Part shown: positions 1 through 7,880 of the stretch, in pieces | Layout: every line of letters starts with the position of its first letter | How positions within the stretch are numbered: the first letter of the stretch is position 1 | DNA from: JABMRW01 sp964396965 | Lineage (GTDB): Bacteria; Chloroflexota; Dehalococcoidia; Dehalococcoidales; BS750m-G39 | DNA length: 63,136 nt | Reading direction: 5' to 3' | Assembly: GCA_964396965.1 (NCBI GenBank) | Contig: CAYNGD010000010.1 | Span: 1-63,136, forward strand | Made by a program: the position numbers and the translations under genes | The notes under the pieces: generated by a model | What the model was told of the DNA's origin: nothing | Databases searched by the model: none | The model's input: the letters and a program-made list of their open reading frames with translations, nothing else

Positions 1-85
1 GTTGCTCTATTCTAGACTATTAGGGGGGCCTGCCTGAAGATAATACATGACGTTTCGTGCACTCACAAATAGGGTTACTAAATCT

Positions 86-709
86 CTAAATCAAGCCCAG
101 CTGTCTAAGCCTGATGCACATGGCTGACTTTGGGACAGCGAAAATTTCTGCCATTCGGTCTAGATCATTTATCTCTGCCCACTTTTCTTTTATCCATCCT
201 CTAGGCATCAACATGCAGAAGGCGAAGTGGTCAGCCAGAAACTCATTGAAAGAACCTACTACACTTCCTCTTTTCCTAAAGACGGGGTTGGTTCGGCAGT
301 GGGCTAAAATATGGAAAGCCTCGTGGAATATAGTAAATCTCATTGTGGGCGCGGTATCACTGTCCTTAACCTGTATTACCCATCTATCCTGCTGAGGCCA
401 GATGGCGCCATGATAGGCCTTTAGTTTCAGTTTGCGGATTTCTACAGGATTTTGCGGGTCAAGCATCTTGACCAACTTGGTAGATACCGGTGGGCGAAGA
501 GCGTTCCCTATTTTAAGGTAAGCCTCTGCCAGCCTTTCCACCAGTTGGCATAACCGACAGATTCCGTTAGCTTCACTCCCGATGAAATCGTAGCTACGAA
601 AATTAAACCGTCTTTCATCAAGCAGTTGGTTCAGGCGCTCTCTATACTCATCGGGGCACCAAGTACTCTTCTCCATTACTTGGCGCTGGTTGCGCAAGGG
701 GCAACTCAT
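86..709 (-). CDS. ImmA/IrrE-family metallopeptidase, copy A
   Basis: Encodes about 207 residues. The zinc-peptidase signature HEAFH (HExxH) is followed about 30 residues later by the EFLADHFAFCMLMP segment typical of the M78 ImmA/IrrE family. Family members cleave a partner XRE repressor in the cytoplasm, and here the gene lies 44 nt downstream of an XRE regulator, which is the expected partner arrangement. The start was chosen at the ATG at 709 because AAGGGTGA lies just upstream; a longer frame open to 811 runs inside the regulator gene and is probably not translated. A diverged second copy lies at 26.7-27.5 kb next to a nearly identical regulator. That the regulator is the substrate is inferred from gene order only. 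Confidence 0.8.
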   Translation of the reverse strand: MSCPLRNQRQVMEKSTWCPDEYRERLNQLLDERRFNFRSYDFIGSEANGICRLCQLVERLAEAYLKIGNALRPPVSTKLVKMLDPQNPVEIRKLKLKAYHGAIWPQQDRWVIQVKDSDTAPTMRFTIFHEAFHILAHCRTNPVFRKRGSVVGSFNEFLADHFAFCMLMPRGWIKEKWAEINDLDRMAEIFAVPKSAMCIRLRQLGLI

Positions 710-710
710 G

Positions 711-1130
711 CCGTCACCCTTGCTGAGATATGACCACAGCTCAGCTTCCCACCTAGGGATTTTTCCCGACCTTGTACCTTCTTTGCCTTCGCCGCTCAAT
801 GAGGTCCTCAATCATGGTAATCAGGTCATCGTCAAGTTCATTGGGGTACATCTGACGAGCGTACTCACGAAATTCGGGCCATTGGGGGTGTGCTGCCTCA
901 GCCACCCTAGGGAGGTGACCAGCAACGGAGAGGACTTTCTCCAGAGGCACGCCACTGTATTCAGCTAATTTTCGGCAGGACCTGGTACTGGGAATGTCGG
1001 CACCGGAGAGCCAGCGGCTAATGGTAGCATGACTGATACCTAAATCGGAAGCCAGCTGGCTGGGAAGAAGCTTACAGCGGCGCATCACCTCTTTTAAAAA
1101 TGATACTATGGGGACTTCTTCTGTACTCAC
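711..1130. repeat. Inverted repeat, left copy (HTH gene)
   Basis: Positions 711-1054 are the exact reverse complement of 26478-26821 (344 bp, no mismatch found by eye). From 1055 to 1130 similarity continues with scattered substitutions. Identity stops abruptly at 711, just after the regulator stop codon and at the start of the peptidase gene. The two copies face each other across about 25 kb, so recombination between them would invert the intervening DNA. Confidence 0.9.
753..1130 (-). CDS. XRE-family HTH regulator, copy A
   Basis: Encodes 125 residues. Residues about 9-70 form a Cro/C1-type helix-turn-helix (LASDLGISHATISRWLSG), followed by an acidic helical segment and a basic tail. It likely represses its own promoter and may be cleaved by the downstream ImmA/IrrE-like peptidase, as in ImmR/ImmA pairs; this is inferred. 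It differs from copy B (26402-26779) at only four residues, all within the first 19. The start is a GTG at 1128-1130 placed about 7 nt after a -10 box, so the mRNA is probably leaderless. Confidence 0.85.
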   Translation of the reverse strand: MSTEEVPIVSFLKEVMRRCKLLPSQLASDLGISHATISRWLSGADIPSTRSCRKLAEYSGVPLEKVLSVAGHLPRVAEAAHPQWPEFREYARQMYPNELDDDLITMIEDLIERRRQRRYKVGKNP

Positions 1131-1136
1131 GCTAAC

Positions 1137-1166
1137 ATTCTATAAGCTGTGCCATCCCGTTGTCAA
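1137..1166 (-). promoter_or_regulatory. Promoter of HTH copy A
   Basis: On the minus strand a TTGACA -35 (1161-1166) and TAGAAT -10 (1137-1142) are separated by 18 bp. The predicted start of transcription coincides with the GTG start codon. Box sequences and spacing match those of copy B although the spacer differs. Confidence 0.65.
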
Positions 1167-1212
1167 CAATAGTCTTGCCAAAGCCATTTCTTTTATCATG
1201 CGGCAAGTAATA

Positions 1213-1596
1213 TTACTTTTCAATTTGTACAGAATGGGTATCTGACTTGGTAGTATCAGCAGGATGACTCTTCCGCAGCAATTTGTCAACGTCTCCCCGC
1301 CTTAATCTTCGGTCACGCCGGGGTCCAATACGGTACGTTTCTATTATCCCCTTATTACTCCAGCGTCTGACTGTATTTACATGAACATTGAGAAGCTCGG
1401 CTGCTTCGGCAATAGTGAGCAGGGCATTGGGGTCATTGTAATCCGGTCTTTTCCTGGTTTTATGCTGCCCATTGAATATTTGTCTTATTCGCTCCCGAGT
1501 TAAACTTAGCTTGCGGCCAATTTCGGCATACGTAAAGCCGCTTTTTCTCAGTCTGATTATCTGTTCATCTCTAGATCTATGCGCTGTCTCCAGCAT
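1213..1596 (-). CDS. Two-HTH DNA-binding protein
   Basis: Encodes 127 residues with two DNA-binding segments: a sigma-70 region-4-like HTH at about 12-42 (YAEIGRKLSLTRERIRQIF) and an excisionase/MerR-type HTH at about 58-110 (LTIAEAAELLNVHVNTVRRW). It overlaps the end of the DUF5305-like gene by 20 nt, so it is translated as the last gene of the SipW/TasA-like cluster. A role in regulating that cluster is inferred from the coupling; no target is visible. A phage or plasmid excisionase-like origin is possible for the second domain. Confidence 0.75.
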   Translation of the reverse strand: MLETAHRSRDEQIIRLRKSGFTYAEIGRKLSLTRERIRQIFNGQHKTRKRPDYNDPNALLTIAEAAELLNVHVNTVRRWSNKGIIETYRIGPRRDRRLRRGDVDKLLRKSHPADTTKSDTHSVQIEK

Positions 1597-3175
1597 CGCT
1601 TCCCTGCTCCCTGCTGTTTATGGTGAGTACATACTTGTATCTTGTTTGTCCGTCGATGACCCAGTAGGTGTGCTCTTTTGCCTCAGCCTTATGAAGCACA
1701 GACTTAAGAAGTGAATCAGCAACCCTGACTAATTCATCAAGCGAGCCAAGTGATATGACCGTTTCCCCAGCTTTGGCCTCTGGTAGCTGCTTTACATCGG
1801 CAATTAGTCCCTTGTATTTCTTCTTGGCTCGCAGCGCCTCCTGCTCAACCCAGGAGAGTTCTTCCGGTCTCAGCCGGATGTTCAGCATCAGCAAATACAG
1901 GAATAAAAGAAGGATTACCCCGGCCAAGACGGCGGATAAATTTCTTATCCCACTAACTGATAGACCAAAATATTTATTGGGATTGGGAACCATCATGTTC
2001 ATTATGATTGAGCCGGGTTCAGAGACGGCTAGATCTTCCTGCCATTTCAGGATATCTTCTCCCAAGGTAGTGGTTAGAGTCTGGCTGTAGACCTCGTCTA
2101 TAGGTCCGAAATCTGTCTGGGCGGAAGTATGGACGTCAGCCTTAATAGTCAGATTATGTGGGCCAGAAACCCCGGTTTCTCTTTCAATAGCCGAAAACAC
2201 ATCCATGAAGTGCTTAAGGTCGTCGTTGTCTAGAGGAAAGGTGACGGTAAAATCGCCGTTTTTCTCAGTTAGAGGGACGAGGACAAAGGTTTTGCTCCAG
2301 ATGTTCGGGTTCTCAATGATGGCATTTATCTCCACCGATTCAGCTATTTGGTTCACTGGCATGTCAGATTCAAAACTGTAGTAAAAGTTTACCTCCATAC
2401 TATCGAGGAGCGAGGAGAAAAGAGGCTCTCCCGGGCCTAAGGCCTTGGATGATGGCAGTGTTGGCGATATAAACGGCGTACCTGAAGGTGGCTTGAGGGT
2501 TATAGCACCAAATGGTGAAGTTGGCTTCAGGCGTATGGAGTATTCAAATTCCCCGTTTTGTTCGTAGTTTAGGTCACCAAAAGAGGCCTGTTCGCTTTTA
2601 GTTAAAATCCTATCCACCTCAAGAAAAGGCCCATTTGACCTCATAGCTAGGCTCTGAGTAAAGCTTTCAAATATTGGCTCCATATCCTTCTCTACCGTGG
2701 TGTAGACAATAGCGTTGATGGTTATTCTGGAAATTAAATCAAGCTCGCTTTCAACTAGCGCGAAGTCAACGGTAAAGTCCCCCGTTCTGGTTCTTGCGGG
2801 CACAAGGGTGACTTCCTCCCGCCCGGTAAGCGGCTTGTCCAGAACTGCCGTGACCTCTACCTCCTGGGAAGAAGTCACCGGCGTATCAGATACAAAGCGG
2901 TAGCTGAAACTCATAGTAAACGAGTCAATCATTTCAATGGGGTATTTGGGATTTGTTGGCGGGTATTCGGAGGTAATCCCGCCAGTCTCAAGGGGGATAT
3001 CGCCAAAAAGATAGGAGGCATTTAGATAGGCAAGGTAATCAAACTCCCCTCTGTGCTCGTAATTGACAATGGGAATCTCCTCCTCTACCTTACTGGGGAG
3101 GGTGAATGCTTTGTAGACACCAAATATCGAGCCGAGAAGAACAATCAAAATAATGATGAGAATCAATCTTCTCAT
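1577..3175 (-). CDS. DUF5305-like bitopic membrane protein
   Basis: Encodes 532 residues. An N-terminal membrane segment (residues about 4-24) is followed by a large outside domain with two similar halves: YEHRGEFDYLAYL near residue 39 and YEQNGEFEYSIRL near residue 208 start equivalent blocks. A second membrane helix at about 415-435 leads to a roughly 95-residue cytoplasmic tail. The repeated Y-x-x-x-G-E-F-x-Y pattern and the position beside a SipW-type peptidase resemble DUF5305 proteins, which I know mainly from haloarchaeal SipW-type clusters. Function is unknown; a scaffold or assembly role for the secreted TasA-like proteins is inferred from context. Confidence is for the family, not the role. 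Confidence 0.65.
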   Translation of the reverse strand: MRRLILIIILIVLLGSIFGVYKAFTLPSKVEEEIPIVNYEHRGEFDYLAYLNASYLFGDIPLETGGITSEYPPTNPKYPIEMIDSFTMSFSYRFVSDTPVTSSQEVEVTAVLDKPLTGREEVTLVPARTRTGDFTVDFALVESELDLISRITINAIVYTTVEKDMEPIFESFTQSLAMRSNGPFLEVDRILTKSEQASFGDLNYEQNGEFEYSIRLKPTSPFGAITLKPPSGTPFISPTLPSSKALGPGEPLFSSLLDSMEVNFYYSFESDMPVNQIAESVEINAIIENPNIWSKTFVLVPLTEKNGDFTVTFPLDNDDLKHFMDVFSAIERETGVSGPHNLTIKADVHTSAQTDFGPIDEVYSQTLTTTLGEDILKWQEDLAVSEPGSIIMNMMVPNPNKYFGLSVSGIRNLSAVLAGVILLLFLYLLMLNIRLRPEELSWVEQEALRAKKKYKGLIADVKQLPEAKAGETVISLGSLDELVRVADSLLKSVLHKAEAKEHTYWVIDGQTRYKYVLTINSREQGSDAGDSA

Positions 3176-3249
3176 ATCAGCCTCGTTTACCTTATATTCC
3201 GGCTGATTTTATTTGGAACTAGTGGCTCGTATCAAACAGAGGGGGTTAA

Positions 3250-3825
3250 CTAACGAGCTCTCCTCCTCATTCTTCGCTCCATCATCTTCTTCCGCAGCCT
3301 TTCCCGCCTCTTCCCCGGGCTGACCATGAAGTTCATATCTCTGACAGCGCTGCCGATGAGCAAGAGGGTAGGGAGGCCAACAAAGAGGACAAAGCCGAGT
3401 TGGCCGTGGCTGTAACCCCTGACGCGGGCCATGAGGTAGCCCAGGTTGGGGGCACTGAGGGTAACCCGACCGGTGACACTGGTTGCGGGCACGAGGTCAA
3501 AGTCCGGGTCTTCGTTGGCATCGCCCTTGGTGCGGAAGCTAAGGGTTTCTCCGTCTACAATAATTTCAATCACGCGGTGGCTGACGGTAACCTCAGCGTC
3601 GTCCCAGGGGGGATCGAAGGCAATGATATCGCCGACTTCTATATCAGCAGGGTCAACTGGCTCCATAACTGCCAGGGCACCAGTAGGCATCTCCGGGGCC
3701 ATGCTGCCGCTGTAGACAATGGCTAGGCTGGAGGCGAAAACTGCCGGTAGCAGCAGTAAAATGAGGGCTGCCATAACCAGCAGTGCCAGTATTATATTGG
3801 TGAGCCATTTTGCCAGCTGCCTCAT
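3250..3825 (-). CDS. sipW: SipW-type signal peptidase I (S26B)
   Basis: Encodes 191 residues: an N-terminal membrane helix (about 8-35), the catalytic motif SGSMAPEM (Ser41), VSHRV with His83 in place of the lysine of ordinary bacterial signal peptidases, GDAN at 101-104, then a C-terminal helix and a very basic tail. Ser/His chemistry marks the ER/archaeal/SipW branch. In Bacillus SipW processes TasA and TapA; here the three genes directly upstream carry matching N-termini and are the likely substrates. The gene sits 11 nt after the last of them, indicating one operon. Confidence 0.9.
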   Translation of the reverse strand: MRQLAKWLTNIILALLVMAALILLLLPAVFASSLAIVYSGSMAPEMPTGALAVMEPVDPADIEVGDIIAFDPPWDDAEVTVSHRVIEIIVDGETLSFRTKGDANEDPDFDLVPATSVTGRVTLSAPNLGYLMARVRGYSHGQLGFVLFVGLPTLLLIGSAVRDMNFMVSPGKRRERLRKKMMERRMRRRAR

Positions 3826-3836
3826 GCCCTAGTCCT

Positions 3837-4526
3837 TTAGCGTAAGTCAAAATTAAGGGTCATCATGGTGCTGCAGCCCATGTATTCATTACCGGCATCT
3901 GGGTCAAAGAGGACTACCATACGGACAGCCGCCTGACGGCCTAATGCAGGTGGTGTGAGGCCGATAATGGGGTCATGCTCCCAATCATCGAGCGTAATTT
4001 TTGTATCGCTGTCTTTATCTTCGATTCGCCACTGTGATGGGGTCAAAGGGTCGAGCATATCCACCTGCACACTATTACAGGTATATACCAGCTCCGTGAT
4101 AATCATCTTGGTGTCTTTGTCAAGGGGGCCTGGCTCGGCAGAGGGATCCCAAGGTGGCGGTGCCGTGTTCACGTTGTGGCAGCTGACATCAAGGCTGGTT
4201 GCCTCATTATTGCCAACATTCCTTAGCTTTACCAAACTCGCCAGAGATTCATTGGGTTGCATGCCGTTGGGATAACCAAGTTCATAGTCCCAGGTCGCCT
4301 CGACGCTGTCCCCCAGCGGGTCTTCGCCGTAATCTTCATTTGGCTGGTATTCATAGTCACCGCCCGGATAAGGATAGGTATCCCCAAGCTGGAGGTCGAG
4401 GCTGCCCGTCGTAAAGTAGTTGTCCTGGCTGGTCTCGACATCACTGAAGGCAGCATAGGTTGCTACCCCCGCCAGCGAGGCGACAGCTATTATTACGAGA
4501 AGAGATAAAAGCACCTGTTTTGTCAC
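3837..4526 (-). CDS. TasA/camelysin-like secreted protein
   Basis: About 229 residues. The N-terminus has a hydrophobic helix followed by AAFSDVETSQDNYFTTGSLD, the pattern of SipW-cognate TasA/CalY precursors, in which cleavage falls just before the A-x-F-S-D block. The mature part is acidic with few cysteines. The GTG at 4526 was preferred over an upstream ATG at 4562 because AGGAG lies 8 nt before it and the upstream start would overlap the preceding gene. Likely exported, matured by the adjacent SipW and assembled outside the cell; fibre formation is inferred. Confidence 0.75.
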   Translation of the reverse strand: MTKQVLLSLLVIIAVASLAGVATYAAFSDVETSQDNYFTTGSLDLQLGDTYPYPGGDYEYQPNEDYGEDPLGDSVEATWDYELGYPNGMQPNESLASLVKLRNVGNNEATSLDVSCHNVNTAPPPWDPSAEPGPLDKDTKMIITELVYTCNSVQVDMLDPLTPSQWRIEDKDSDTKITLDDWEHDPIIGLTPPALGRQAAVRMVVLFDPDAGNEYMGCSTMMTLNFDLR

Positions 4527-4540
4527 TTTAACGTCTCCTG

Positions 4541-5815
4541 CTACCACCCGTAATACGTACACGATTTTTTGAACTTAAACACCAAATCGAAGGTACACTG
4601 GTCACCCATGTAGGCATCGGTCGGCCAGTGGTCCCATTTGGCTTCAGCCGGTATGCTTTCATCGAAGTAGTGAAGGCAGAGGTCATCTTCGTCGACATCT
4701 TGGAAATGTAGCTCCAACTTCAGCCTGCGACCTTCCCCGCAGCCCCAGGCGGTTTCTTCATAACATTTACAGTAGCTACTCTTGGCCACTACGGCATGAG
4801 CGGCGATGTAAATGTCATTGCAGGGGACAACCCCACCGTTGATACCAGCCAGGGGAATCGTCTCTAAGTAAGTGGTCACCTTGTTCAAATGGTCATCTCC
4901 GTAAGGGAATTGCCCCGGCGCCATCTTTGGCGGCGGGTTCTTGCCAGCATAGATGTGGGTCTCGGTCATTTTCCAGCCACTGCTAGTGGTATCGTACCTA
5001 ACGTAGAGGTTGGTGGCATCGTTCCATATGCTGACGGTGCCGATATTGAGGGCCTTGGCGGCCATTAGCGGCACTTCCATCGTCTGGCTATTAACATGGT
5101 ACTTGAAGTAACAGCCCCACCCCGTCTGCTTGTGCCAGCCGCAGTAGGTGCAGTAGTTGTAGCCCGATGCCTGCGGAATCTTTCCCAGGTCATACTCGGT
5201 GCAGGCGATGTCAGCCAGCTTGCCCTGGACTATCTTCTCACCACTGTCATCATAGTCACCGTCGCCGTTTTTATCGAACCAGATGATGACGTCAATGTAT
5301 TTGGAGACGTCGCATTTATCCACCCCCAGCCCGGGGACATATACTGGATTTCCGTTGGCATCCTCTCCCACAATTCCCCCCTCCTCAGTCGCCAGCTCCG
5401 GCTCAGAGGTGGCTACCCCAGAGCCTTTAGGCTCGCAGCTAACAGGCAGTCTGTAACCCTCACCGTCATAGACCAGCCCTTTCATAGTGCCGCTCTCGCA
5501 ACACTTAATCCCATGCCATCCCCCGCAGCAGTTATCCGTCTTGGGTATATGGATGGTGGCCACTCCCTCAAGGGTGCCGGCATTTATAAGTAGATATTCC
5601 TCTTCGTACCACTCACAGGGCCAGGCGTTCTCAACAACGATAGGCCCGCCGCTGAGCTCAAGGATGCGGCTGCCGGCACACATATAGTTATCGGTGCTCA
5701 TTTCGGTATCATTAAAGCCTTCAACTGGAACACCACCAAATGTGCCACCGGCTACCGCGCCGCCCACGGCACCTATCAGCACCACCGCCATTATTACCGA
5801 TAGTAGTTGTTTCAT
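4541..5815 (-). CDS. Cysteine-rich SipW-type secreted protein
   Basis: Encodes 424 residues. A signal helix (about 1-22) is followed by GFNDTEMSTDNYMCAGS, a variant of the SipW-cognate motif. The mature chain contains about 20 cysteines, several as pairs (CC, CxxC, CxC), and an EF-hand-like loop DKNGDGDYDDSGE. Its C-terminal EAKWDHWPTDAY and middle LHFQDVDEDD segments match the protein encoded at 5980-6906 (EAKWDHWPTNAM, LHFQDFDEE), so the two are paralogues; this one has gained cysteines. Disulfide or metal crosslinking outside the cell is possible but not shown. Confidence 0.7.
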   Translation of the reverse strand: MKQLLSVIMAVVLIGAVGGAVAGGTFGGVPVEGFNDTEMSTDNYMCAGSRILELSGGPIVVENAWPCEWYEEEYLLINAGTLEGVATIHIPKTDNCCGGWHGIKCCESGTMKGLVYDGEGYRLPVSCEPKGSGVATSEPELATEEGGIVGEDANGNPVYVPGLGVDKCDVSKYIDVIIWFDKNGDGDYDDSGEKIVQGKLADIACTEYDLGKIPQASGYNYCTYCGWHKQTGWGCYFKYHVNSQTMEVPLMAAKALNIGTVSIWNDATNLYVRYDTTSSGWKMTETHIYAGKNPPPKMAPGQFPYGDDHLNKVTTYLETIPLAGINGGVVPCNDIYIAAHAVVAKSSYCKCYEETAWGCGEGRRLKLELHFQDVDEDDLCLHYFDESIPAEAKWDHWPTDAYMGDQCTFDLVFKFKKSCTYYGW

Positions 5816-5979
5816 TAAATCAGGTAACTCCCAATTTCCTACCTGTTATTTATTGCACCTCACCTCCGCAGGGGAAGGGAATTACTTTTTATTCCCCTCC
5901 CCTCCAGATTTGAAGTTACCATACCCTGGGGTTGGGGGGTGCCCAGACGAGCACCCCCCAACCTCGGCCCTAATCATGC

Positions 5980-6906
5980 TTAGGGAACTTTGGTCTGGAG
6001 CAGCTCGAACGCCATGTCAAATTCCATGTAGTCCTTCTGCATGGCATTGGTTGGCCAGTGGTCCCACTTGGCTTCAGGATATGTCTCGGCGAAGTAGGTG
6101 GTCGGAATCAGGCCCTCAGCTAAAGCCGCCTCTTCATCGAAGTCCTGGAAGTGCAGCGCTATGTGCACCCATATCTTGTTGCAGTTCGGAATCTGCATGA
6201 GAAGGATTTCGTGGCACACCAGCTCGTTGAGCTTGATTATGCCATCTGCCGGGTCGGTGTCATAAGCACTCAGGTCTAGCGGCGTCCAGTCAGCGGCGGG
6301 CACGGTAGTCGACGTGGGATATTGGTCATGTGTATAAGGACCGGCGACGTAAATGCCGATGACGCCGACGTGCCTGGTCAGCTTGCAATTCTCACCGTAT
6401 TCACCGATGCCCGGAACAGTCACGGGAGTGCCGCTGGCATTCTCACCGGCAATGCCGCCCATCTCAGCCACATACTCCGGCTCGGTCACCGGCCTGGGGT
6501 AGCCAGTCCCATGAGCTCCCTCAACTGGTGGGGTGGCAGGTCCGGCAACCTTGTTACCATTTTCGTCGAGCCAGGCATAGACTAACTTGGGCATGACCCA
6601 GCCGCAGGTCAGGTTCTTAATATGCAGGTATGCATACGGTGTTACCTGGAAGCCCTGCCCGTAGTTGTGCAGGTCAAGGAAGACGCTCTTGTCGCAACAC
6701 GGCCAGGCATCAGTTACCTGGAAGAATTTCGGGGCGTCGTCGGGGTATTCCACACCGAGGTTATCGCTCACTACCAGGTCAAGTGCCCCTGTTGAGAAGG
6801 TGTTGTCTTGGCTGACCTCGATATCGGAGAAGTCGGCCAGGGTACCGCCTACTCCAGCAACGACCAGCGCAGCTATGACCACCACACACAAAAGAATACT
6901 CTTCAT
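5980..6906 (-). CDS. TasA/camelysin-like secreted protein, first gene
   Basis: About 308 residues. A hydrophobic signal helix precedes ADFSDIEVSQDNTFSTGALD, a clear SipW-cognate TasA/CalY motif. An AWPC segment, an LHFQDFDEE segment and a WDHWPTNAM segment are shared with the cysteine-rich neighbour. The ATG at 6906 is preferred over an upstream GTG at 6930 because AAAGGAGGTGAG, a nearly full anti-Shine-Dalgarno match, lies 8 nt before it. This strong site suggests high expression, as expected for a structural subunit. It is the first gene of the minus-strand SipW cluster. Confidence 0.75.
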   Translation of the reverse strand: MKSILLCVVVIAALVVAGVGGTLADFSDIEVSQDNTFSTGALDLVVSDNLGVEYPDDAPKFFQVTDAWPCCDKSVFLDLHNYGQGFQVTPYAYLHIKNLTCGWVMPKLVYAWLDENGNKVAGPATPPVEGAHGTGYPRPVTEPEYVAEMGGIAGENASGTPVTVPGIGEYGENCKLTRHVGVIGIYVAGPYTHDQYPTSTTVPAADWTPLDLSAYDTDPADGIIKLNELVCHEILLMQIPNCNKIWVHIALHFQDFDEEAALAEGLIPTTYFAETYPEAKWDHWPTNAMQKDYMEFDMAFELLQTKVP

Positions 6907-6997
6907 TTTCTTTCTCACCTCCTTTCTCACCCCGAGTATTTAGGGTTATTCCAATTTTCCGCCCCTCGACCCGGAGCGTTTTAGCCGAATTCGGAGT

Positions 6998-7224
6998 CTC
7001 CTCGAAGCACCCGGAGACTGTGACATTCGGACTCGGCCTATGGCTAAACGTTATCCCAGCCGGGGGTCAAGCGGTATCCTGCAATGTGACGATTTGAGCG
7101 CGAAAATAGGATGGTTTAAAATTCATACTTTTGGGCGGGGAGATAAAAAGCCCCCTCCCCTTGCGGGGAGGGGGTTTGAAAGGAGCCCGGAGAAATCAGA
7201 GATTCCCCCGGGTGCTTCGAGGAG
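6998..7224. repeat. 17-bp inverted repeat pair
   Basis: CTCCTCGAAGCACCCGG at 6998-7014 is the exact reverse complement of 7208-7224. The pair encloses the terminator at 7144-7174 and the upstream region of the TasA-like operon. It may be a paired regulator site, or the stem of a long-range structure in readthrough RNA from the response regulator gene. Confidence 0.6.
7144..7174 (-). terminator. Intrinsic terminator after response regulator
   Basis: A perfect 10-bp GC stem (7151-7160 with 7165-7174) with a TTGC loop is followed on the minus strand by CTTTTTATC. It ends the two-component operon and separates it from the TasA-like operon. Confidence 0.8.
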
Positions 7225-7229
7225 TCAGC

Positions 7230-7880
7230 TTATCTCTTATTGAGCCAGCCTCTGGTTGCTGCCACCGCCACCGCCTCGGCACGGTTGCGGGCATGCAGCT
7301 TTTCCATGATTGTTTGCAGGTGCGCCTTGACCGTGGTCTCACTGATAAACAGTGAGTCAGAAATCTGCTTGTTACTGGCACCTTGAGCCACCAGATGGAG
7401 CACCTCCAGCTCCCGCGAGCTCAGGTCGCTTGGCCGTTTATCCAGGTGCTCCTTATCCTGCCTGAACTCCTCGATCAGCCTGCTGGCCATAGCCGGGGAA
7501 ACAACGGCCTCACCTTGAGCCACCAGCTTGATGGAATCAATCAGTTCCTGCAGGCTAACGCTCTTGAGCAAATAGCCCCTGGCCCCCGCCTTCAAGGCGG
7601 CAAAAAGGTCCTCATCCTTGGCGGAAATAGTAGCGATGATCACCTTAATCTGGGGCAGCATCTTTTGAAGAGCCCTGGTGGCAACGATACCATCGCTCCT
7701 TGGCATACAAATATCCATAATTACAACATCGGGTTTTAATTGATTAGCTCTGGCTACCGCTTCATCACCGTCAGCCGCCTGCCCCACTACCTTGAACTCT
7801 GGGTACTTTTGCAGGAGCGATGCCAGGCCCTCTCTGAAGACAGGATGATCATCCGCCACCAACACTTTGATCATTGCCAT
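7230..7880 (-). CDS. NarL/FixJ-type response regulator
   Basis: Encodes 216 residues: a receiver domain (phospho-acceptor Asp56 in VVIMDICMP, Lys106 in YLLKSV) and a C-terminal LuxR-type HTH (ELEVLHLVAQGASNKQISDS). It overlaps the kinase gene by 32 nt, so the two form a cognate pair. GGAGG lies just before tandem possible starts at 7880 and 7874. Targets are not known; the nearby TasA-like operon and giant surface protein are plausible. Confidence 0.92.
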   Translation of the reverse strand: MAMIKVLVADDHPVFREGLASLLQKYPEFKVVGQAADGDEAVARANQLKPDVVIMDICMPRSDGIVATRALQKMLPQIKVIIATISAKDEDLFAALKAGARGYLLKSVSLQELIDSIKLVAQGEAVVSPAMASRLIEEFRQDKEHLDKRPSDLSSRELEVLHLVAQGASNKQISDSLFISETTVKAHLQTIMEKLHARNRAEAVAVAATRGWLNKR

